Positions 49,821-59,364 are shown, counted from the first letter of the stretch. The stretch: 64,000 nt of DNA from JAVVHH01 sp965199665 (GCA_965199665.1 OZ241208.1:1550001-1614000); one strand, 5' to 3'. Program-made: numbers and translations. The notes: a model not told the origin generated them from the sequence alone.

Positions 49821-51239
49821 ATGCCGAAGACGCTGTTCGATAAGGTGTGGGAGAGTCACGTCGTCGATCGAATGGAGGACGGCACCTGCGTCCTCTACAT
49901 CGACCGGCACCTCGTGCACGAGGTGACCAGCCCGCAGGCCTTCGAGGGCCTGCGCCTGGCCGGGCGCGCCGTGCGCCGGCCCGACGCGACCATCGCCGTC
50001 GTCGACCACAACGTGCCCACCTCTGACCGCCGCGAGCCGATCCGCGAGGAGGAAAGCCGTATCCAGGTCGAGGCGCTCGAGCGCAACGTGGTCGATTTCG
50101 GCATCCCGTTCTTCCCCATCACCGATACGCGGCAGGGCATCGTCCACATCATCGGCCCGGAGCAGGGCATCAGCCTGCCGGGGATGACCATCGTGTGCGG
50201 CGACAGCCACACCAGCACGCATGGCGCCATGGGCGCACTTGCCTTCGGCATTGGCACCTCGGAAGTCGAGCATGTGCTGGCCACCCAGACGCTGCTGCAG
50301 AAGCCGGCCAAGAACATGCTGGTCGAGGTCGAGGGCGTGCTCGGCGCCGGTGTGACGGCCAAGGACGTCGTGCTGGCCATCATCGGGACCATCGGCACCG
50401 CGGGCGGCACCGGCCACGTGATCGAGTATGCCGGCTCGACCATCCGTGCGCTGGACATGGCCGGGCGGATGACGGTCTGCAACATGAGCATCGAAGCCGG
50501 CGCGCGGGCTGGCATGATCGCGCCGGACGACACCACGTTTGCCTATATCGAGAACCGCCCCTTCGCGCCGAAGGGCGAGGCGTTCGACCACGCCGTGAAT
50601 TACTGGCGCACCCTGCCATCCGATCCCGGCGCGCACTACGACAAAACGGTCCGGCTCGACGCAGCGGCGATCGCGCCCATGGTGAGTTGGGGCACCAACC
50701 CCGAAGCCGTGCTGCCGATCACCGAATCCGTTCCCGACCCGGCGACGGTCGCCGACGAGGCCGCGCGCGCGCAGATGGTCCGCATGCTCGACTACATGGC
50801 GCTGACCCCCGGAACGAAGCTGACCGACATCCCGATCGACGTCGTGTTCATCGGCTCCTGCACCAACGGGCGCATCGAGGACATCCGCGCCGCCGCCGCC
50901 ATCGTGCGCGGCAAGCGGGTCGCCGAGGGCGTGCGCGCCATGGTCGTGCCCGGCAGCGGTGTGGTGAAGCAGCAGGCCGAGCGCGAGGGGCTCGACCGCG
51001 TCATGATCGAGGCCGGGTTCGAATGGCGGGAAGCCGGGTGCTCCATGTGCCTGGGCATGAACCCTGACAAGCTGACGCCGGGCCAGCGCTGCGCCAGCAC
51101 GAGCAACCGCAATTTCGAGGGTCGGCAAGGCCCGGGGGGGCGCACGCACCTGCTGTCGCCTGCCATGGCCGCGGCCGCCGCAGTGACGGGACGGTTGACG
51201 GACGTGCGCACCATGGCGCGCGAAGGGGAGCTCGTCTGA
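49821..51239 (+). CDS. leuC: 3-isopropylmalate dehydratase large subunit
   Basis: 472 residues. Isomerises 2- to 3-isopropylmalate for leucine synthesis together with LeuD. The [4Fe-4S] ligands lie in IGSCTNGRIED and GCSMCLGMNPD; the N-terminal DRHLVHEVTSPQAFEGL and GDSHTSTHGAMG segments are typical. The start is ATG 49821 with GGGGG four bases upstream; an in-frame GTG at 49767 would add 18 residues with no homology. Overlaps leuD by one base. Confidence 0.97.
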   Translation: MPKTLFDKVWESHVVDRMEDGTCVLYIDRHLVHEVTSPQAFEGLRLAGRAVRRPDATIAVVDHNVPTSDRREPIREEESRIQVEALERNVVDFGIPFFPITDTRQGIVHIIGPEQGISLPGMTIVCGDSHTSTHGAMGALAFGIGTSEVEHVLATQTLLQKPAKNMLVEVEGVLGAGVTAKDVVLAIIGTIGTAGGTGHVIEYAGSTIRALDMAGRMTVCNMSIEAGARAGMIAPDDTTFAYIENRPFAPKGEAFDHAVNYWRTLPSDPGAHYDKTVRLDAAAIAPMVSWGTNPEAVLPITESVPDPATVADEAARAQMVRMLDYMALTPGTKLTDIPIDVVFIGSCTNGRIEDIRAAAAIVRGKRVAEGVRAMVVPGSGVVKQQAEREGLDRVMIEAGFEWREAGCSMCLGMNPDKLTPGQRCASTSNRNFEGRQGPGGRTHLLSPAMAAAAAVTGRLTDVRTMAREGELV

Positions 51240-51859
51240 TGCAGGCCTTCACCGCGCTGACCGGGGTGGCGGCGCCGTTGCCGCTCGCCAACGTCGATAC
51301 CGACAAGATCATCCCGGCGCGCTTCCTCAAGACGATCAAGCGCACGGGCCTTGGCGTCCACCTGTTCGACACGCTGCGTTTCGACGCCAACGGGGCGGAA
51401 CAGCCCGGATTCGTGCTGAACCAGGCGCCGTATCGCAACGCCGAGGTACTGATCGCGCACGAGAACTTCGGCTGCGGCTCGTCGCGCGAACACGCGCCCT
51501 GGGCGTTGCTGGATTTCGGCATCCGCTGCGTTATCGCGCCCAGCTTTGCGGACATCTTCTACAATAATTGCTTCAAAAACGGCATCTTGCCGGTCACGCT
51601 GCCGCGCGAAATCTGTGACCAGCTGATGGAGGACGCCCGGCTTGGCGGCAATGCGCGCCTGACGGTGGACCTCGCCCGCGAGGTGGTCATTCGTCCCAAT
51701 GGCGAGGAGATCGCGTTCAGCATCGAGCCGTTCCGCAAGCACCTGATGCTCAACGGACTCGACGATATCGGCCAGACGATGCAGCGCGCGCCCAAGATCG
51801 ACGGTTTCGAGGCCGATCGGGCAGCGTCGCAGCCATGGTTCCCGGGGATCGCCGTCTGA
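51239..51859 (+). CDS. leuD: 3-isopropylmalate dehydratase small subunit
   Basis: 206 residues, the swivelling domain partner of LeuC. Landmarks: LPLANVDTDKIIPARFLKTIKR, the conserved NFGCGSSREHAPWALLDFG and FYNNCFKNGILPV. Shares one base with leuC (TGATG) and one with leuB, so the three are coupled. Confidence 0.97.
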   Translation: MQAFTALTGVAAPLPLANVDTDKIIPARFLKTIKRTGLGVHLFDTLRFDANGAEQPGFVLNQAPYRNAEVLIAHENFGCGSSREHAPWALLDFGIRCVIAPSFADIFYNNCFKNGILPVTLPREICDQLMEDARLGGNARLTVDLAREVVIRPNGEEIAFSIEPFRKHLMLNGLDDIGQTMQRAPKIDGFEADRAASQPWFPGIAV

Positions 51860-52971
51860 TGCCGGCCAACAAGCGGCTGCTCGTCCTGCCTGGCGATGGT
51901 GTCGGTCCCGAGGTGATGCGCGAAGTGCGCCGGGTCATCGACTGGATGGATCGGCGGCGGCACGTGTCGTTCTCGTTCAGCGAGGATTTCGTCGGCGGCG
52001 CGGGTATCGATCATTACGGCGAGCCCATCACCGACGAGGTGATCCAGGCGGCGCGGGAAGCCGATGCGGTGCTGTTCGGGTCCGTCGGTGGTCCGCGATG
52101 GGACAAGCTCGGCTTCGACAAGCGGCCGGAGATCGCCATCCTGCGTCTGCGCAAGGAGCTCGGGCTGTTCGCCAACCTGCGCCCGGCGATCGTGCTCGAC
52201 CCGCTGGTCGATGCCAGCACGTTGAAGGCCGACGTAATACGCGGGCTCGATCTGATGATCGTGCGGGAAAGCACCGGCGGTATCTACTTCGGCGAGCCCC
52301 GCGGGGTGGAGACGCTGCCGGATGGGAGCCGGCGCGGCTTCGACACTGAAGTGTACACGACGATGGAGATCGAACGGGTCGCCCGGGTCGCCTTCGATCT
52401 GGCGCGGAAGCGGCAGAACCGGGTCACGTCGGTCGAGAAGGCGAACGTGATGGTCTCGGGCCTGATGTGGCGCGAGACGGTGACCGCGCTACACGAGCGC
52501 GATTACGCCGACGTCGAGCTATCGCACATGTATGCCGATAACTGCGCCATGCAGCTCGTGCGCAACCCGCGTCAGTTCGACGTGGTCGTGACTAGCAATC
52601 TGTTCGGCGACCTGCTGTCGGATCTGGCGAGCATGTTGACCGGCAGCTTGGGCATGTTGCCATCGGCCACGCTGGGCGCCCCCGATTCGTCGGGCCGGCG
52701 GCATGCGCTTTACGAACCGATCCACGGCTCGGCGCCCGACATTGCCGGCCGCGGCATCGCCAACCCGATGGCGCAGATCCTGAGCTTCGCCATGCTGCTG
52801 CGCTACTCGTTCGGCATGGAGGAGGACGCCAAGCTGATCGAGCAGGCCTGCGTCAACGTGCTGGCCAGCGGCTTGCGCACGGCCGACGTCATGGCGGCGG
52901 GAACCGCCAAGGTCGGCACGTCCGTCATGGGCGAGAGCGTCATCCGCGAGCTGGAGAAGCTGGCGGCCTGA
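51859..52971 (+). CDS. leuB: 3-isopropylmalate dehydrogenase
   Basis: 370 residues. NAD-dependent oxidative decarboxylation of 3-isopropylmalate. N-terminal LLVLPGDGVGPEVM, the IVRESTGGIYFGEPRG loop, the NVMVSGLMWRETV and DNCAMQLVRNPRQFDVVVTSNLFGDLLSD segment with the metal-binding Asp residues, and EPIHGSAPDIAGRGIANP. ATG 51859 overlaps the leuD stop; an earlier ATG at 51835 lies inside leuD. Final gene of the leucine block; leuA is not here. Confidence 0.97.
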   Translation: MPANKRLLVLPGDGVGPEVMREVRRVIDWMDRRRHVSFSFSEDFVGGAGIDHYGEPITDEVIQAAREADAVLFGSVGGPRWDKLGFDKRPEIAILRLRKELGLFANLRPAIVLDPLVDASTLKADVIRGLDLMIVRESTGGIYFGEPRGVETLPDGSRRGFDTEVYTTMEIERVARVAFDLARKRQNRVTSVEKANVMVSGLMWRETVTALHERDYADVELSHMYADNCAMQLVRNPRQFDVVVTSNLFGDLLSDLASMLTGSLGMLPSATLGAPDSSGRRHALYEPIHGSAPDIAGRGIANPMAQILSFAMLLRYSFGMEEDAKLIEQACVNVLASGLRTADVMAAGTAKVGTSVMGESVIRELEKLAA

Positions 52972-52974
52972 TCC

Positions 52975-53220
52975 TCACATCTTGCGCAGCGCGAGCAGCG
53001 TGCGGTTGATGTCCACGTAGTCCTGTACGTTGGGCCGGAGCGGCGGCGCCGGGGTGAACACCTTCTTGGCGGCTTCTTCGGCCTCGACCTTCTTGTCGCG
53101 GGCGTCGTTGCTCTTCGCCTGAGTCTGGGCTTGAGCCTGCGCAGTCGTTTGCGCAGTGGCGTTGGCGTTGCGCTCGGCAAGAGTGGGCGTCTGAACGGGG
53201 GTAACGGCGCTGATCTGCAT
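52975..53220 (-). CDS. Small soluble protein of unknown function
   Basis: 81 residues without a signal peptide. The first part is low complexity (Ala/Gln/Thr: TAQTTAQAQAQTQAKS), the middle is charged (DARDKKVEAEEAAKKV), and the C-terminal motif RPNVQDYVDINRTLLALRKM looks ordered and may be the functional part. AAAGGA lies six bases before the ATG at 53220. It ends 3 bases from the convergent leuB and is divergent from the amidohydrolase gene. No family recognised. Confidence 0.6.
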   Translation of the reverse strand: MQISAVTPVQTPTLAERNANATAQTTAQAQAQTQAKSNDARDKKVEAEEAAKKVFTPAPPLRPNVQDYVDINRTLLALRKM

Positions 53221-53294
53221 GGTGATTCCTTTCGCAGGTCTTGGCGAGCCGTTCTGGCCCGGGTTAGCCTCCGCGCTGGGGCTTGGAGGTTCGG

Positions 53295-54713
53295 ATGGAT
53301 AATTCAGAAACGATCTGGCGGCTGGTCGAAGCGAAGCAGGATGCGTTCGTCGACCTCTCCGATCGGGTCTGGGGGATGCCGGAGCTGAACTTCCAGGAAG
53401 CCCGCTCGGCCGAAGTGCATCGCGAGATGCTCGACCGGGAGGGCTTCCGCGTCGCGGCCGGGCTGTCCGGCATGCCGACCGCGCTGATGGGGGAAGCGGG
53501 CGAGGGGGGCCCGGTGATCGCCATTCTGGGCGAGTACGACGCACTGCCGGGGCTGAGCCAGGCTGCGGGCGTCGCCGAGCACAGCCCGCTGGAGCCGAAC
53601 GGCCCCGGGCATGGGTGCGGCCACAACCTGCTCGGCGCCGGGGCGCTGCTCGCTGCCACGGCGGTGAAGGATTGGCTGCAAGCGCAGGGGCTGCCCGGCC
53701 GCGTGCGCTACTACGGCTGCCCGGCGGAAGAGGGCGGCGCCGCCAAGACGTTCATGGTACGGGACGGCGTGTTCGATGACGTCGACATCGCGATCTCGTG
53801 GCATCCGGCGGCGTTCGCCGGCGTCAACGAGGCGCACTCGCTTGCGATCTTGCAGGTGGATTATGCCTTTGTCGGCCGCGCCGCGCATGCGGCGGAGATG
53901 CCGGAGTTGGGCCGCAGCGCGCTGGACGCGGCCGAGCTGATGAACATCGGAGTCAACTACCTGCGCGAGCACATGCCGTCCTCCGCGCGAATCCACTACG
54001 CGCATCTCGAGTCGGGCGGTGTGGCGCCTAACGTGGTGCAGGCGACCACCACGCTGCGCTACATCGTGCGCGCCGCCGACCTGCCTCAGCTCAAGGCCCT
54101 GGCGGCGCGGGTCGACGCCATCGCCGAAGGCGCGGCCATGATGACGGAAACCGTTGTCCGGCCGCGCGTGGTCAGCGGCATGAGCAACCTGCTCGGCAAT
54201 CAACCTCTCGAGCAGACGATGTATGACAACCTGGAGCGACTCGGCCCGCCGCCCTTCGACGCGGCCGATCGCGCGCTGGCCGAAGCCTTCCGCCGCAGCG
54301 TCACGCCCGCCGACATCGCCGGCGCACATGAGCGCGTGGGCTTGCCGGTCACCGACGCGCCGCTGTGCGACCAGGTCGTTCCGCTCACCGCGCGCGGCAA
54401 TGGCAGCGTGGGGTCGACCGATGTGGGCGACGTGAGTTGGGCCGTGCCGACCGTGCAGATGCGGGGCGCGACGTACGCGATCGGAACGCCCGGCCATTCC
54501 TGGCAGCTGACGGGGCAGGGTAAGAGCGAGCTTGCCCACAAGGGCATGATCCACGCGGCCAAGACCATGGCCGGCACCGCGATCGACGTGTTGCGCGACC
54601 CGGCATTGCTCGAGCGGGCGCAAGCCGAGCATCAGGCACGGTTGGCCCGCACGCCCTACGAGTCTCCGCTCCCAGCCGATCTCAAGCCCGTGCTCGACAT
54701 GGCGGCGCATTAA
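53295..54713 (+). CDS. M20-family amidohydrolase (AbgB-like)
   Basis: 472 residues. Metal-site segments: GEYDALPGLSQAAGVAEHSP, GHGCGHNLLGAGALLAA, and GCPAEEGGAAKTFM; the lid domain follows with YAFVGRAAHAAEMPELGRSALDAAELM. It resembles aminobenzoyl-glutamate hydrolase subunit B and indole-acetylamino-acid hydrolases more than classical dipeptidases. GGAGG lies five bases before ATG 53295, so this start is preferred over the TTG at 53283. A cytosolic hydrolase of N-acylated amino acids is the likely role. Confidence 0.9.
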   Translation: MDNSETIWRLVEAKQDAFVDLSDRVWGMPELNFQEARSAEVHREMLDREGFRVAAGLSGMPTALMGEAGEGGPVIAILGEYDALPGLSQAAGVAEHSPLEPNGPGHGCGHNLLGAGALLAATAVKDWLQAQGLPGRVRYYGCPAEEGGAAKTFMVRDGVFDDVDIAISWHPAAFAGVNEAHSLAILQVDYAFVGRAAHAAEMPELGRSALDAAELMNIGVNYLREHMPSSARIHYAHLESGGVAPNVVQATTTLRYIVRAADLPQLKALAARVDAIAEGAAMMTETVVRPRVVSGMSNLLGNQPLEQTMYDNLERLGPPPFDAADRALAEAFRRSVTPADIAGAHERVGLPVTDAPLCDQVVPLTARGNGSVGSTDVGDVSWAVPTVQMRGATYAIGTPGHSWQLTGQGKSELAHKGMIHAAKTMAGTAIDVLRDPALLERAQAEHQARLARTPYESPLPADLKPVLDMAAH

Positions 54714-54836
54714 CTCGGTTCGATCGGCTCCGCTTGCACGTCTGCCCGCCATGGCACGCTCTCGTCACTCCTGCGCGCCCCATGCACGCCGTCTCGATCA
54801 TGAGACGAAACGGTTAAGGAGTGCTTAAGCGGCGCG

Positions 54837-56285
54837 TCAGTTCTTGGCGGAGCGGTAGCCGGCGGCGGCCGCGCGGGCATACCACCGCATGGCTTCGTCG
54901 CGGTCGGCGAGGCCGATGGCGCCCCTGGACGCCAGGGTAGCCGGGTCGAATGTCTGTCCCAGCTCGAACATGGCTTCGGCGTTGCCGTCTTCGGCCACGC
55001 GGCGGAAGAGCAGCCGGGCGGCGGAGAGATCGTCGATCTGCAGCATCTCACGGCCGCGGCGCAGCAGGAACTCGACCGTCTCGATCGGCAGCTTGCCAAT
55101 CGTCGCCTTGGCCGGCGCCGTCGGCGCCACGATGGGCTCCGGCTGCAGAGGCGCCACGATCGCCGCCTCGCGGACCGGCTCGGGCAGCGCGACCGCTGCG
55201 GTTTCGGCGGACGGTGCCACCGTTTCCGGAGCGGGCGGCGCCGCGGGACGGTCCGCCACGACGGTCGCCGGCGCCGGAGCGGCGACAGCCTCCGGCGCAG
55301 GCCGCGGCTGCGGCACTGGCGGGTTCATCGCGATCTGCGGTGCGGGCGTGACCGGCTCGGCTGACTTCGGCTCGGGCGCGACCTTGGCGACCGAATGCTC
55401 CTGCCGCAGCCAGCTTTCCGCCTTGCCGGCGACCTGCGCCGCGCGGTCGAGCAGCGGGGCCGCCTGATCGGGGAACAAGCGCGGCGCCACGGCGGCAGCG
55501 GTTCCAATCACCACCAGCCCCGCCAGTGCCGCGGACCACACGGCCCGGCGGCGTGACGGGGACGCCGACTCCGGGCTCGGCAGGGTCGCGACGGAAGGTG
55601 GGGCCAGGACGGAGCGCAAATCGGCCGCCTCGTCCACGTGGTCCGCACCGATCGTGGCAGCGCCACTGGTTTCCGCCACCCAGGCGGAGGCGGAGAGCAG
55701 GGTGGCCAGCAACCGCGGCGTGCCGCCCGAAAGGTCCACCAGCCGGCGCACGCCCTTGCTGTCCAGATCGGCCGTGGTGCGCCCGGTCAGCTCGAGCCAG
55801 AGGGCGATGTAGCGTTGGGCCGCTTCCGGCCCGAGCGGCGCGAGCGCGAGCGGGAGTGCGCCTGACACGCGACGCAGCGCGGGGGTGCCGAGGCCGGCGA
55901 GTAACAGGGTGCCCGGCGCAGCGCCCAACGTCTTCAGCTGGGCGGGCGTCAAGCGGTTGGCCTCGTCCACGAACAAGGTCGTGCCGAGATCGGGCGGCGC
56001 CGGGTCGGCGTCGGCAAGCTGAACGGTGACGGTCCGTCCGGCAGCCCGCAACACGCGGGCGACATGGTCGATCAGCACGGTCTTGCCCGTACCGGCAGGG
56101 CCCGTCAGCAGCAGCCGCGTGGTGCCGCCGAGAAGCGCGGCCGCAGCCCGGTCGCGCACGGTCACCCATTCGTCGAACGGCACCGCCGACGTCGCCGCCG
56201 GCCGGGCGGTCGCCGTGGGGTGGCGCCGGAGCTGCGGGAGCTGGACGATGTTGCGTGCCGTATTGGACAGGGCGGTGTTCCACAT
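54837..56285 (-). CDS. Membrane-anchored AAA ATPase with Sel1-like C-terminus
   Basis: 482 residues. Cytosolic AAA domain of the ExeA/GspA type: Walker A GPAGTGKT (62-69), Walker B FVDEAN (104-109). A membrane helix lies at about 249-266, then a long Pro/Ala/Glu-rich linker, then Sel1-like repeats (about 395-482: ARLLFRRVAEDGNAEAMFELG and DEAMRWYARAAAAGYRSAKN). A signal or ATP state inside could thus be linked to a periplasmic scaffold, perhaps in envelope or polysaccharide assembly. A GTG at 56312 would add nine residues. No secretion gene is nearby. Confidence 0.8.
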   Translation of the reverse strand: MWNTALSNTARNIVQLPQLRRHPTATARPAATSAVPFDEWVTVRDRAAAALLGGTTRLLLTGPAGTGKTVLIDHVARVLRAAGRTVTVQLADADPAPPDLGTTLFVDEANRLTPAQLKTLGAAPGTLLLAGLGTPALRRVSGALPLALAPLGPEAAQRYIALWLELTGRTTADLDSKGVRRLVDLSGGTPRLLATLLSASAWVAETSGAATIGADHVDEAADLRSVLAPPSVATLPSPESASPSRRRAVWSAALAGLVVIGTAAAVAPRLFPDQAAPLLDRAAQVAGKAESWLRQEHSVAKVAPEPKSAEPVTPAPQIAMNPPVPQPRPAPEAVAAPAPATVVADRPAAPPAPETVAPSAETAAVALPEPVREAAIVAPLQPEPIVAPTAPAKATIGKLPIETVEFLLRRGREMLQIDDLSAARLLFRRVAEDGNAEAMFELGQTFDPATLASRGAIGLADRDEAMRWYARAAAAGYRSAKN

Positions 56286-56342
56286 CGAGGGATCGTCCCG
56301 TTCTGGGATCACTAATCTGTTACCATGATGCGTTCTCGACTT

Positions 56343-57731
56343 TCAAGACGATTGGGCAAGTTCTCCAAGCAATCGGGCATGGCTGCGGATGCCGTGCCGG
56401 AAGCAGGTCATCTCGAATTTCTCGTTGGGGCTATGCACCTGGTCGTCGTCGAGGCCAAAGCCCATCAACAGCGAATCCAACCCGAGCAGGCGGCGCAAAC
56501 TCTCCACCACCGGGATGCTGCCGCCGCTGCCGATCAGCACGGCTGGCCGGTCGTATTCGCGTCCGAGCGCTTGCTGCGCCGCTGCCACGAACCGGCCGTC
56601 CGACGCGATCTCCATGCCGGGTGCAGTCGAGAACACGTCCACCGTGACCTGGGCGTCCGCGGGCGCGCGCTCGGCGACGAAGCGGCGCAACGCGTCGGCG
56701 ACCTGTGCGGGGTCCTGCCCGGGGACGAGCCGGAAGGAGATCTTGGCGCCGGCCTCGGCGGCGATGACCGTCTTGGCGCCGGGTCCCTGATAGCCGCCCC
56801 AGATGCCGTTGATGTCCGCCGTGGGGCGTGCCCAGAGGCGTTCGAGCGGCGCGCGGTCCTTCTCGCCGACGGGATCGCGCAGGCCGATGCCGCCGAGAAA
56901 GGCGCCTTCGTCGAAGCCCAGCGTGTCCCAGCTCCCGCGCTGTTCCGGCGAGATGTCGGCGATGCCGTCGTAGAAGCCGGCGAGCTGCACGCGGCCGTTC
57001 TCGTCGTGGATCTGGCCCAGGATGCGGGTCAGGGCGTTGATCGGGTTGAGCGCGGAGCCGCCGAAAATGCCGGAATGCAGGTCCCGCTCGGCCGCCCGCA
57101 GCGTCACCTGCGCGTAGACCAGCCCGCGCAGGCGGGTGGTCAGGGCAGGGGTGTCGACGTCCCACATGCCGGTGTCGCTGATGACGGCAACGTCGGCGCG
57201 CAGCGCGTCGCGATGCGCCTGGATGAAGGCGTCGAGGTTGGGACTGCCGACCTCCTCCTCGCCCTCGATCATCACGGTGACGCGGACGGGCAAGGAGCCG
57301 GTTTGGTCGTGCCAGGCCCGCAGCGCCTCTAGCCACAGCATGACCTGGCCTTTGTCGTCCACCGCGCCGCGGGCAAAGACGCGGGGGCCGTGCGGGCCGT
57401 CGACGACGGTCGGCTCGAAGGGTGGGTGGTCCCACAGCTCGACCGGCTCGGCCGGCTGCACGTCGTAATGGCCGTAGAATAGCAGGTGAGGAACGTCACC
57501 CGCCGGGCCGTCATGGTGCGCCAGTACGACGGGGTGCCCGGCCGTGCCGTGAACCGCCGCGTCGAAGCCCATGCCGGCCAACTCGGCACGGAGCCACTCC
57601 GCGGCCTCGCGGCAATCGGCAGCGTGGGCGGGCTGGGCGGAGACGGAGGGGATGCGCAACAGGCTGAACCAGCGCTGCTGCGATTGTGCGAGATTGGCCT
57701 CGACGCGGTCGAGAACGGCGTTGATCGTCAT
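56343..57731 (-). CDS. M20 family dipeptidase
   Basis: 462 residues. Metal ligands in FYGHYDVQP, GAVDDKGQ, EGEEEVGSPN and the late SPNEKFEMTCF; the lid domain is between (DLHSGIFGGSALNPINAL). This is the CNDP/PepV-like branch that hydrolyses dipeptides and similar short peptides. It is divergent from a dipeptide-binding protein gene across 69 bases, which fits peptide uptake followed by hydrolysis. The start at 57731 matches homologues; the frame upstream is shadow. Confidence 0.92.
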   Translation of the reverse strand: MTINAVLDRVEANLAQSQQRWFSLLRIPSVSAQPAHAADCREAAEWLRAELAGMGFDAAVHGTAGHPVVLAHHDGPAGDVPHLLFYGHYDVQPAEPVELWDHPPFEPTVVDGPHGPRVFARGAVDDKGQVMLWLEALRAWHDQTGSLPVRVTVMIEGEEEVGSPNLDAFIQAHRDALRADVAVISDTGMWDVDTPALTTRLRGLVYAQVTLRAAERDLHSGIFGGSALNPINALTRILGQIHDENGRVQLAGFYDGIADISPEQRGSWDTLGFDEGAFLGGIGLRDPVGEKDRAPLERLWARPTADINGIWGGYQGPGAKTVIAAEAGAKISFRLVPGQDPAQVADALRRFVAERAPADAQVTVDVFSTAPGMEIASDGRFVAAAQQALGREYDRPAVLIGSGGSIPVVESLRRLLGLDSLLMGFGLDDDQVHSPNEKFEMTCFRHGIRSHARLLGELAQSS

Positions 57732-57800
57732 GGCGGGTATTGTGCTGAAATGGGCCCCATCGCGCCAGGGTCCTCCCGGCGATACGACCGGAGTTCGCCC

Positions 57801-59357
57801 ATGCATCGCAGAACCTTCTTGGCCGCCGCGGCCAGCACCCTTGCGGCGCCGGCCCTCGCCCAGCCGGCCAACGCGCGTGTCTTGCGCTTCGTGCCGCAGG
57901 GCAACCTCAGCAACCCCGACCCGGTCTGGACCACCACCACCCTGGCCCGCAATCACGGGCTGATGATCTGGGACACGCTCTATGGCGTGGACCGCACGCT
58001 GGAGCCCAAGCCGCAGATGGTGCGGGGCCACGAGATCCTGGACGATGGCCGGACCTGGCGCTTCACCCTGCGCGACGGGCTGCGGTTCACCGACGGCGTC
58101 CCGGTCCGAAGCGCGGACTGCATCGCCAGCATCGGCCGCTGGGCCAAGCGGCGCGGCCTGGGGCAGCGCATGCTGGCGCAGACCAACGAGATGCGCGCGG
58201 TGTCGGACGCGGTGTTCGAGATCCGCATGAGCAAGCCGTTCGCGCTGATGCCGAACGCACTGGCCGATTGGTGCTTCATCATGCCGGAGCGCGTCGCCCG
58301 CACCAGCCCCTTCGAGCAGATCACGGACTTCACCGGGTCCGGCCCGTTCCGCTTCCTCACCGACGAGTGGGTGTCGGGGTCGCAGGCGGTGTATGCGCGC
58401 AACGAGGGCTACCAGCCGCGGCAGGAGCCGCCGGAGGGTGCGGCGGGTGGCAAGGTGGTGCATTTCGACCGCGTGATCTGGCAGGTGCAGCCGGACCCGT
58501 CGGTGGCGGCCGCCGCGCTCGGCAATGACGAGGTGGATTGGGTCGAGCAGCCGTTGCTGGACCTGCTGCCGTCGTTGCGCCGGGCGCGCGGCGTCCGCGT
58601 GATGCTCAACGACAATGTCGGCGCGATCGCGATGGTGGCGGTCAACCACCTGCATCCGCCGTTCGACAACCGCAAGTTGCTGCGCGCGCTGCTGCCGGCG
58701 ATCGATCAATCCGAGTTCATGCAAGCCGCATACGGCGACGCGACCGATTTGTACCGCACCGGGGTCGGCGTGTTCACCCCCGGGCTGGCGATGGCATCGG
58801 ACGCCGGGATGGAGGCGCTGACCGGTCCGCGCGACCCGGCACTCGCCCGTAAGCTCGTGGCCGAGAGCGGCTATCGCGGCGAGCCGGTGCTGCTGCTGTC
58901 GCCGTCGGACTACCCGGACCAGGCCGCCTACAGCCAGGTGTGGCGATCGGTGCTCGAGAAGGCGGGGGTGAAGGTCGAATACGTCAGCACCGATTGGGGT
59001 ACGCTGGTGTCCAAGCGCGCCAGCCGCGAGCCCGGCGTGTGGAACAGCTTCTGCACGACCTACGAGGGCATGACCGTCGCCACGCCGGCGAGCCACACGC
59101 CGATGCGCGGCAACGGCACGGAAGGGTGGTTCGGCTGGCCGACCGACCCGGAGATGGAAGCGTTACGGGACCGCTGGTTCGACGCGCCGGACGTGGCCGC
59201 CCAGCGCGCCGTGTGCGACGACATGCAGCGCCTGGCCTTCGATCACGTGCCGTTCTACCCGGTGGGTCAGCGCTTCCTGGCCACCGCGATGCGCACGAGC
59301 GTCACCGACGTGGTGCCCGCGCCCTATCCGATCTTCTGGAACGCGCGAAAGGCCTGA
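57801..59357 (+). CDS. ABC transporter substrate-binding protein, peptide type
   Basis: 518 residues of family 5 (OppA/DppA). A Tat-like signal peptide HRRTFLAAAASTLAAPALAQ precedes the mature part, with EPKPQMVRGHEILDDGRTWRFTLRDGLRFTDG and the late DVVPAPYPIFWNARKA typical of peptide or oligopeptide binders. Periplasmic. No permease or ATPase gene is linked, so it relies on components elsewhere or is an orphan. GAG-rich leader; the ATG at 57801 begins the signal. Confidence 0.88.
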   Translation: MHRRTFLAAAASTLAAPALAQPANARVLRFVPQGNLSNPDPVWTTTTLARNHGLMIWDTLYGVDRTLEPKPQMVRGHEILDDGRTWRFTLRDGLRFTDGVPVRSADCIASIGRWAKRRGLGQRMLAQTNEMRAVSDAVFEIRMSKPFALMPNALADWCFIMPERVARTSPFEQITDFTGSGPFRFLTDEWVSGSQAVYARNEGYQPRQEPPEGAAGGKVVHFDRVIWQVQPDPSVAAAALGNDEVDWVEQPLLDLLPSLRRARGVRVMLNDNVGAIAMVAVNHLHPPFDNRKLLRALLPAIDQSEFMQAAYGDATDLYRTGVGVFTPGLAMASDAGMEALTGPRDPALARKLVAESGYRGEPVLLLSPSDYPDQAAYSQVWRSVLEKAGVKVEYVSTDWGTLVSKRASREPGVWNSFCTTYEGMTVATPASHTPMRGNGTEGWFGWPTDPEMEALRDRWFDAPDVAAQRAVCDDMQRLAFDHVPFYPVGQRFLATAMRTSVTDVVPAPYPIFWNARKA

Positions 59358-59364
59358 CGTTCAT

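Noticed and set aside
57732..59096. Extension of the M20 dipeptidase frame to 917 residues
   Set aside because: The added N-terminal part is an antisense shadow of the ABC binding protein; homology starts at 57731.
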